Assembly: GCA_035222895.1 (NCBI GenBank)
Contig: JAVYIG010000867.1
Location: 310,001-374,000, forward strand
Length of the DNA stretch: 64,000 bases
Direction of reading: 5' to 3'
Origin: Strongylocentrotus droebachiensis
Lineage: Eukaryota > Echinodermata > Echinoidea > Camarodonta > Strongylocentrotidae
Notes under the pieces: generated by a model
What the model was told of the DNA's origin: nothing
The model's input: only the letters and a program-made list of their open reading frames with translations
The model's database searches: none
Translations under genes and position numbers: made by a program
Part shown: piece by piece, positions 56,203-64,000 of the stretch
Numbering within the stretch: position 1 is the stretch's first letter
How the letters are laid out: the number at the start of each line of letters is the position of its first letter

Positions 56203-58855
56203 TGTAAAACAGATACACTACATGGAAAAGAATTCAACAGTCGTCCAGGAAATGCCACAGAAACAGTGATTTTCGAGGAGTGACAGAATATATTTTATCG
56301 GAAGGGGCGTGCTGCACATATCTAATCACCAGGGGCGTAAATCCCGGGGGGATGGGGGGGGGGGGGGGGGAGAGAAAAAAAAGGAAGAAGAAGAAGAAGA
56401 AAAAAATGTTATTGTTTCAATTTCAGCATAATGCATGAGAAATGTGTTATTTGTGTATGTATGTATAACTTTAAAGCCTACACGTATACAGTATGTCACG
56501 ATCATTGAGAGTAGTTGCGCGACGTGCGCGAACAATCACTTCACAAACTTCAGAATACTTTTTCGTTATTTTGCAAGGTATTATTATAGCCCAGACATGA
56601 AGTGCGCCAGCGCGCGAGCGCTTAAAAAGTGCAATCATGTACAGTAGATGCCCGGCTCCCCCCCCCCCCCCCTCAGTGTTATTTAGGGTACGCGTATGCT
56701 CGTTCCCTCCCTTTGAAAGCACCCCTCCCCCTATCTCAGGACTGCCAACATTTCTTAATCCCCCTTTCGCCGGCTTTTCGCTGGCTTTTCCTGCCGTGGA
56801 GACCCCCCCCCCCCCCCTCAATCCGGAACACTGCTAAACGTACCAACCCCCCTCCCCAATTTTAGGTGAGCTCTAGTCGATCGAGGGGGACTGGGAGCCA
56901 ATGTTTTTACTTTTCAAAATGAAATAATCCTGAATGAGCTTTCAAAGCTAGCAGGAATTTCAGGAATTTGATCCCGGGATTTGATCAATTTTTCTATGAT
57001 ATTTAAAATATTTTATAACCGCCTTTTTACATTTTTTTACATCAGGAGTCCAAAGAGAGAGAGAAAAAAAAAACACCCCCTTTTTAAAGAAATCTCCGGG
57101 TGAAAAGTCAAATACAATTCTCGGGCCGGATTTTGTCGCGCGAAAAAGTACCCTTTACCTGGAGATTTTAGGAACGCGCATGCGGTCCCTCCGACCCCGA
57201 AGTGTGGGGAGGGGGGGGGGTAGATGAAGACTGAAGTTCCAGACCTGGCGTGTTCGAGATTTACAGTGGCCGTTTGACTTAATTCAGATAAAATTAATAG
57301 GGCTTTTTAAGAGTCGAAAACGGTGCAACGAATCGTCTTCTTTCTATAATAATTAAATCAAACGTCTAAGCTTTTCGCGCTTTGCGCGGGAAGGGGAAAC
57401 TGAATTCAGACGAGAATTAAGAGTCGAGAACAGTACACCCAATCGTCTGCTTTCTCTAATAATTTAAGGAAACGCCAAGGCTTCCGCCCTTCGCGCGAGA
57501 GGGGGAAACTGAATTCAGATAAATAGGGCTTATTAAGAGTCGAAAACGGTACAACGAATCGTCTGCTTTCTCTAATAATGTAATGAAACGTCAAAACTTC
57601 CGCGCTTTGCGCGGGAGGGGTAAACCGAATTCAGACAAAGATTAAAAGTCGAGCACGGTTTAACATATCGTCTACTTTCTCTAATAATTTAATGAAATGT
57701 CAAAGCTTCCGCGCTTCGCGCGGAAGAGAGAGGGAGAAACTGAATTCATACAAGGATTAAGAATCGAGCACGGTTCAACGAATTGTCTACTTTCTCTAAT
57801 AATTTAATGAAACGCCAAAACTTCCGCGCGGGAGGGGGGGGGGGGGGCTGAATTCAGACAAGGATTAACAGTCGAGAACGGTACAGCAAATCGTCTTTTT
57901 TTTATAATAATTTAATGAAACGCCTAAGTGATGGGACTCAAAATAAAGAGTTCGCATCTTCCTGACGAAATACTCAATCTTTATGTTACTACTTGAAAGT
58001 GTGTCGTCTTATTTCGGAGTTCATTAAAATAAAAAACTACAGTTTGCAGCTGTCAGTATTTCGAAATATGTCCAATTCTTTTACTTTATGGTTGTCAAAT
58101 TTGGCATGTGCGTGCATGTATGTATGCATGTATGTATGCATGTCTAAATTTATGTACATGTGTTTGGGTATGTGTGTGTTTGTTGTTTGTTCGTGTGCGT
58201 GTGTGTGTGTTGTGTGTTTGTGCGTGCGCGATTGCGCGCGCTTGCGTAAATTAGTGTGGGCGTGTGCTCGTGTTAGTATGTGATGGCTATCGCCGATCAT
58301 CCCCCCCCCCCCCACTCCTCGGTACGGATTTATGCCCCCTACATTCCCATAAAAATGTACCGAGTAACTCCACAAATATCATTTCTGTGGCTTTCTCTGG
58401 ACAACAATTGTTTTCTTTGTCCAAGTTATGTATGGTAATTTTGAGCAGTTGTTGTATTTCCAATTGTGGTCTTGTAGTTTTGAATGATTTCTTGGTATTA
58501 TATATTTGTTGGGGTTTGTTTCGGCATGCATTGCAGTTACGGTAATGAAGTGTACTGCACATTCCTTCCGTGGCTAGTCCGATCTTGCCTTACAACAGCG
58601 TTTAGTATTGAATCTTGTTGTGATAACTAGGTAATTATCAGCTTTTAAAAGCAGCATGCTGTGTTTAGAATAAGAGAAAAAATATTCATTTTGTCTTAAA
58701 TAATTATTTGATCGGTATGTTGTAAACTAGAAGATTTTTTTAGAAAGCCGTTTTATTATACCAACATTAATGTTTTTAGCCTGATTTATTCACCCTGCAT
58801 GAATCAAAATGGCGGCTCGCATGTTCTCTTTCTATTTTTGCCCCAGTTATTTTAC
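56203..58855. other. 2.65-kb stretch absent from the paralogous intron
   Basis: The paralogous intron passes directly from the 2785 block to the 2797 block, so this stretch is either an insertion here or a deletion there. It has poly(C)/poly(G) tracts (56354, 56659, 56803), the 57.3-kb minisatellite and a (GT)n/(ATGT)n region at 58110-58260. No gene or matching terminal repeats are seen. Confidence 0.65.
57275..57925. repeat. Minisatellite, ~115-bp unit, about 5.5 copies
   Basis: Units begin at GAATTCAGA-like sites (57280, 57402, 57511, 57627, 57742, 57850; spacing 108-122). Each holds 'gtcgag.acggt.caacgaatcgtct.ctttctctaataat' and a GCGCTTTGCGCGGGAGGGG box. Confidence 0.9.
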
Positions 58856-58857
58856 TT

Positions 58858-59290
58858 TCAGAGGCATGATAATGGTACTAAACATCACCAACATGAATTA
58901 GATATAACTTCATATCAGGTATTCCGATATTCACCAAGGTATGCATGTATATTTAAAGGTATTTTGCTGCGATAAATAGTAAAATTTAAGCAATAGGAAC
59001 ATATAGATCTAACAACAGGAGTGAATCTAGTACTTTTTAGCAGGTGACTTTTTAATCTATAATTTTTAGATTTGAGCGGGTTCCCGAATAACAGATATAC
59101 CCACAATTCTCAGCCCTAGCTCTTGGGAAAGTATCCAGAAAATTGAGGACATTTACATTTATATGTAGGCCTACTTGTTACCTGAAATCTCAGCACAAAG
59201 TAAAACAATAATATGTTAACAAATAATTCACATCTCCTCAGTTTTGCATTGCATTTGTCATTTCATTGAGGAAGAAATACAGTAATTGGA
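58858..59290. repeat. Intron block paralogous to 2797-3108 and 3780-3900
   Basis: Near-continuous match that lacks the 3109-3780 insertion, so it is the empty site for that element. It continues at 59290-59470 with a weaker copy of the 1990-2200 block, implying a further cassette upstream. Confidence 0.8.
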
Positions 59291-59479
59291 GCAGCAGCAC
59301 ACTGTATAGGGGAAAATTAATTTTGAATCTTTCAAACGAAACTAGAAATTTATCAATCAAACTAGTGAAAGCATAGATTTACACATTTCAGCGTTATTAG
59401 CTAGGCACACTACTGAATACATATCCGATTCGATCAAGATAATGCTTCACTTGTATTACTAGTACTAGCCCATCTATTG

Positions 59480-61135
59480 TATTTTTGTTGTTGATTTGTA
59501 AAAAAACAATGTTACACTCATTAAAGCTGATATTCTAAGCAAATAAATGTTCCTTAATTTGGTACCTACGGCAAGCATATGTTATTTATAAGTTTTTCAA
59601 TTACATAGTATATCACAAAAAAATTCTGGATACTCAAAATCCTCAATATTAAAATGTCGAAAATATCCGCCACTCTTTGCATAGCAAATCAGTCACTGCG
59701 CTGGTCTACTAGTTATGACATCACGTTCGGGAAAGAGTATATTCAAATACCCGGATGTTCCAAAGAAAGCATGTGCAGAGAGATAATATATTTTGCTTAT
59801 TTTGTTTCAAAGGTTGAAAAGTCTAATAAATCATAATTCTATGTACAATTCTTTACCTTCCCCTAATATTTCATAGTATTAATATCAATTCCCCTTTTTT
59901 TTACAAATTATGACATAATATACAAGCCAACGATGTGCTATTAGTCGATATTTTCACCATGTAATTTTTGTTTTGGTGTTGAAATCGGCCTAGGCACGGA
60001 GTGAACCTGTCTGGTAAGTGGACCCACAGTTCATTACCATACAGCGATCTTCCGATGGTTTCTTCTTCCTTTTTCCCATGTCTTACGCCTTCCTTGGCCC
60101 TGAAGATCCGTCACCTTCTCATGCTGTGCATTGTGCGATCTACCAATTCTGACACCGGTAGTCACTGAGGAGCAGGTCTTTGTTAGTTGATTTTCTTAGC
60201 TGGTAACGTCGCTTTCATTCTCTTGCAATTGCCGATAAATTAGCGCACGTACGTTCCATCACTATAGGCAAACCGCCCCTAGAGCAGCGGCCTGGTCTTA
60301 CCTCCCGATTCTGCTCGCTTCACGACAGGCACGTAGCCACGGGGGGGGGGGGGGGGGGGGGGGCACGTGCCCCCCAATTGTTTTCGTTCGATCACTTATC
60401 TTAGACGTTGTCAACATATTGTCACTAATTGGTTTGATTTCGTAGATAGCTAGTTTGGAGTTTGGAGCCAAGAAAATCACTTGTCTTAATTCGTTTTCCT
60501 CATATCTTCGGCGTAGATGGCGTAATTCCAGTTAGATATACGATGATTTAGTCACGTGTCAATTTCGAGTAATGTTTGATCGTGCATGTTTTAGACAGTT
60601 TTAGTCTAATTACTATTCTACCATAAATAATTACCGGTTCTCTCCTGTTTAGTTTTATAGATTAAAACTAGTGCTTTCATTTGATATGTAGTTTATTTCA
60701 ATCTGATATTGGAAAGTGAAGTTATACCAATGTTTATGTAATTCTTGGAAACCTAACGAGAATAACAAATACTTAAGAAATGTGTATATAGATCAAGTGT
60801 CTCATCTGTCGAAGAGCTTCCCGTCAAATCCTACATAATTGCTGTCGCCCACTGGGCACATTTACACTGTAAAGTAATCAGACTATATTTGGATTTTTTG
60901 CCCAATAAAGTTGCGTGCAAACGAAATGATTGATATTATCGTTTGCATGTCTGTCCATGAGGAAACTATAAGATCGATTTCTGGTTTTAGGTGACGACCA
61001 TGGTTAGGATTGTGTTTGTTTGGGTCTATTGCGTTCTAGCATAAGACCAATACCAGGGATTGGTCTGGAGTAGACGGCTGGTATGGACTACTATGTAGCA
61101 GAGCCAGTGGCATGGTCGAGTAAGCTGACTGTACA
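59480..61135. other. No gene seen; poly(G) at 60341-60363
   Basis: AT-rich, unique-looking DNA. A 23-base G run separates 'gtagccacg' from 'cacgtgcccccc'. No exon with LRR, NACHT or Death signatures was found, so the rest of the second NLR gene must lie beyond the window. Confidence 0.55.
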
Positions 61136-61139
61136 AGCA

Positions 61140-61283
61140 GACTGGTATAGACGGAAGGTGCATGAAGCTAACTGGTGCGGCCAATTGGAGTTGCATGCAC
61201 AAGCAGACTGGTATAGACGGAAGGTGCATGAAGCTAACTGGTGCGGCCAATTGGAGTTGCATGCACAAGCAGACTGGTATAGA
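61140..61283 (+). repeat. 66-bp tandem repeat, 2.2 copies
   Basis: Identical 66-bp units at 61140-61205 and 61206-61271, plus the first 12 bases of a third. Since 66 is a multiple of three, a 22-residue unit (DWYRRKVHEANWCGQLELHA...) stays open in one plus frame. No start, splice or conservation evidence supports a gene. Confidence 0.9.
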
Positions 61284-61639
61284 AGCGGACTGGCCTAGTC
61301 GGCTGGTGGTACACGACGGTACAACGGTTGGTAGTAGACGGTGGTGAAGTACAGACCGGCGACGGTCTGGTAGTATCGACTGGACGGTGATCGAGAGGTG
61401 GTGCAGAGCCATATATCAGAGTGGTGTCAACGTCAACTGGGCAGTATATCTCTGCCAAACGGATCCACGGCGAAATTTATACCGGACTTGGAAAACCTGC
61501 CAGCAGGAGGCATCCTGACAAGAAAAACTGCTGGGAAGAATTCGACAGCGCCCCGGTTTCGTTACAATATTATAGAGGAAGCGCGCTTGCATGATCTCGT
61601 TCAAGTTTGATATTTTACAACATAAAATGTTTAACTGGT

Positions 61640-61946
61640 CCTGGGGTACGTGTTTCATAAAGCTGTTCGTAAGTTACGCATGACTTTGATGCCCAAAGTT
61701 TTGTCCAGATGTTTTAACAAAGTGTGACTATATATTTCCAGTAACCTCAATGTAATGATGGCAAAAAATATACTAATTTGCATTAAAAAATGTTTGTTTT
61801 AATAAGAATGTTAATCTACAACTGCACAGTTGAACTTTTGTTGATGCAATTAAAAAGGATTGAGCATCCCATTTGGCTTTCCATATCCAAGTCGTTTGTA
61901 AAGTCATGCGTAACTTACGAATAGTTTTATGAAACACCCCCAGTAT
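61640..61946. mobile_element. TIR MITE ('GTTTCATAAA...GTAAGTTACGCATGACTTT')
   Basis: CTGGGGTACGTGTTTCATAA, then TTCGTAAGTTACGCATGACT at the left, is mirrored at the right (AAGTCATGCGTAACTTACGA, later TTTTATGAAACACCCCCAG). Inverted arms of about 45 bp surround a ~200-bp AT-rich centre. This palindromic type is common in marine animal genomes. No coding content. Confidence 0.8.
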
Positions 61947-61949
61947 CCT

Positions 61950-62640
61950 TTTTGTTCTGAGGCAGTCACACACATCTCTGATAAGTACTTTCAAAGTTAA
62001 AGATAAACTCCAGTTCTGGTTAAAAAAATATTTAAAATATCTCACAGAATCAAACGAAACTTACACTGAATGTTCAAGATTACAAATAAATGACATGTGC
62101 CAAACAATTTTGGAAGAAAATGTGTACTGGCTTAGTAATGAGCATAGAAAGACAAGAAAATCAAGGTAGTACTAGCCCCGACACCATTTGTGTTGTCCCA
62201 TATATAGCTTTCTGTGTACAGTGTTTGTTACTTTACCAAGACTTGGCCAAATCTATTATGATTTTGATGACTCCAGAACCTTGCAGTGCACACAAATACT
62301 TACATGCTACAGGATCAACTGTTTCTGATCCATTCCACACCTTTTCTTTCACAATGCAATCGCATTACCAGAACTCACCTTTATCTTTGATTCTAGGCCG
62401 CCTTTTCGTTTTACAAAACTGCCCCTGTATCTTATCGGATGTCAAGTTAATGCATCCGCCTATTCAGACGCGCATACCTTGTTTTTCAAGCAGTAAACTC
62501 GTATTAAATCTCTACCAAATAGGTGAATATGAGGATATACAAAGAAATAAACGACTGGAAAATGTTGCTTCGTTATTCTCCATTCAAAAGAAAACAGAAA
62601 AAATCCATCAAAAAGTCTAAACTCATTAACAACAAATCTC
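61950..62640. other. No supported gene; 176-codon plus-strand frame
   Basis: 62090-62620 is open on the plus strand but shows no recognisable domain, and its composition is like surrounding intergenic DNA. I leave it as an unassigned frame; transcript evidence would be needed to call it a gene. Confidence 0.4.
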
Positions 62641-62689
62641 TGCTCTGACAGGATAGCATTTACGTAGGGATATCACTGCCGTATCAGGA

Positions 62690-63245
62690 CAATTACCTGG
62701 GCAATCACCCCCCAGTTAATTACCCCCCGGAAAACTACCCCCGTACGACGATTATCCCCCGAAAAATTACCCCCCGGAGAATTACCCCCCGAGGACAATA
62801 ACCCCCCAGGACAATTACCCCCAGGAAAATTACCCCCCCCCCCGAGGACAACTACCCCCGGGGACAATTACCCCCCAAGGACAACTACCCCCGAGGAAAA
62901 TTACCCCCCGAGGACAACTACCCCCGAAGACAATTACCCCCGAGGACAACTACCCCCGAGGTCATTTACCCCCGAGGACAATTACCCTCTATGCCAATTA
63001 CCCCCGAGGACAATTACCCCCCGAGGACAATTAACCCCTAGGACAATTACCCCCCGAGGACAATTAACCCCCGATGTCAACTACCCCCCGATGACAATTA
63101 CCTTCGAGGACAATTACCCCCGAGGACAATCACCCCCCGATGATAATTACCCCCCGAGGACAATTAACCCCCGATGACAACTACCCCCCGATGACAATTA
63201 CCTTCAAGGACAATTACCCCCCGAGGACAACTAACCCCGTGGACA
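62690..63245. repeat. 17-bp minisatellite GAGGACAATTACCCCCC
   Basis: About 32 imperfect units of roughly 17 bp. Variants GATGACAATTACC and GAGGACAACTACC recur in higher-order blocks (for example 63054-63120 and 63157-63215). Confidence 0.93.
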
Positions 63246-63249
63246 ATCG

Positions 63250-64000
63250 GGATTCAATAGCAAAAGACGATCTGACACATTGAGAGATGGCTGCGAGCCC
63301 ATAAGATCCCCTGCATGAACCCATATTCTTTCAAATACTATAGCACGTTGTCTTCCTCATTACTACACATTTCCCTTTTATTATAATTTATGCAACACCA
63401 GCGCAGTTGCTAATTTTCACGAAGGATGTCAGTTTTAGGTAATTGTCCAGCGCTTTTCAAAATGCCAAACATTTCAAAATATTGTCAGCGAGCGAGGAAG
63501 GAAGGCACTTTAGTATCTTCAAAATTTTATTTTCTCTTGTAATTACATATTTTAACCGTTTCTGGTATTTGATTTTTTGTTTAATTAACGTTTTCCAAAT
63601 CATTCTCTTAATTGCGGCACCCCGGTTGAAAAATGCTGTGCTGGAGTTACAAAATCGAATGAGATGAAATACCAGAGAGCGGATATTTATTTTCTTTTGA
63701 CATGTCACCGTACATATAACTTGAAGGCAATTTCTATTTCAAAATAATTTAACGTACACGAAAACATATTATACTTCAGCACAACATAAATAAATAGATA
63801 ACGTGAAGAAAACCTTAATTAAGGATCATGGCATGGTTGAAGGCCCATTATACGTACAAAGACAAATACACGATCAGCTGATGAAAAAGTTACAGACGAT
63901 GCATAGAGGAAATCTTTCATCCTAATTTCTTTGTTGTGCCATTGATGGTGAGAGAGGCTGTAACGCGTACTCATCTGCGCGCAATGTATTGTTCAATTTC
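63250..64000. other. No gene seen
   Basis: AT-rich DNA to the end of the window. Frames at 63443-63708 overlap on opposite strands and have no recognisable content. Confidence 0.55.

Noticed and set aside
56471-56865. Pro- and Gly-rich frames
   Set aside because: They arise from poly(C)/poly(G) tracts.
62090-62620. 176-codon plus-strand frame
   Set aside because: No domain, no splice or promoter evidence, composition as surroundings; kept only as an unassigned note.
62690-63245. CRISPR-like regular repeats
   Set aside because: Units are head-to-tail with no unique spacers, and the genome is eukaryotic; it is a minisatellite.

Overview
The window is nuclear DNA of an animal, most likely an echinoderm (sea urchin or relative) and at least a marine invertebrate deuterostome. 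The evidence is AT-rich, intron-heavy sequence crowded with short dispersed repeats, a Death-NACHT-LRR receptor of the type expanded in sea urchins, a 2A peptide exon as reported for sea urchin NLR genes, and CR1/L2-like LINEs with (ATT)n tails. Species cannot be fixed from the sequence alone. Exon calls rest on reading splice signals and phases by eye; no transcript data or searches were available.

Main gene (minus strand, about 25.33 kb leftwards past base 1). A phase-consistent chain can be read: E1 25329-23427 (5'UTR end, ATG at 25283, 619 codons of repetitive hydrophilic protein); E2 22514-22384 (44 codons carrying the 2A motif SGDVELNPGP); E3 20746-20472 (Death domain); E4 17003 to about 15364 (NACHT ATPase); E5 9361-8928 (receptor-specific region with an acidic run); E6 8212-8089; E7 6076-5906; E8 4603-4433, E9 1578-1384 and E10 39-<1 (leucine-rich repeat exons). 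Phases match at every junction except E4 to E5, where the donor is uncertain. If translated as read, ribosomes would skip the Gly-Pro bond in the 2A and release a 659-residue repetitive polypeptide plus a separate Death-NACHT-LRR receptor starting with Pro.

Second gene (minus strand, 55.4-50.4 kb). A paralogous LRR exon (55409-55224) is followed by a glutamine-rich exon (52915-52135), a 34-nt microexon (51341-51308) and a terminal exon with a basic cluster (50505-50391). Phases agree (0, 1, 2, stop). I read this as the 3' end of a neighbouring, tandemly duplicated NLR gene whose 5' part lies beyond 64 kb. Intron blocks around the LRR exons of the two genes are paralogous (about 0.2-3.9 kb against 53.4-59.3 kb).

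Between and inside the genes is repeat-dominated DNA: 25.3-50.4 kb holds no cellular gene I can support. It contains a 1.4-kb (TAG)n array, LINE 3' fragments, tRNA-derived SINEs, several non-autonomous terminal-inverted-repeat elements with readable target duplications (TTAA, TAA, GTTA), three copies of a 1.5-2 kb low-copy duplication, and minisatellites (57.3, 61.1 and 62.7 kb). No CRISPR array, rRNA gene or intact tRNA gene was seen.
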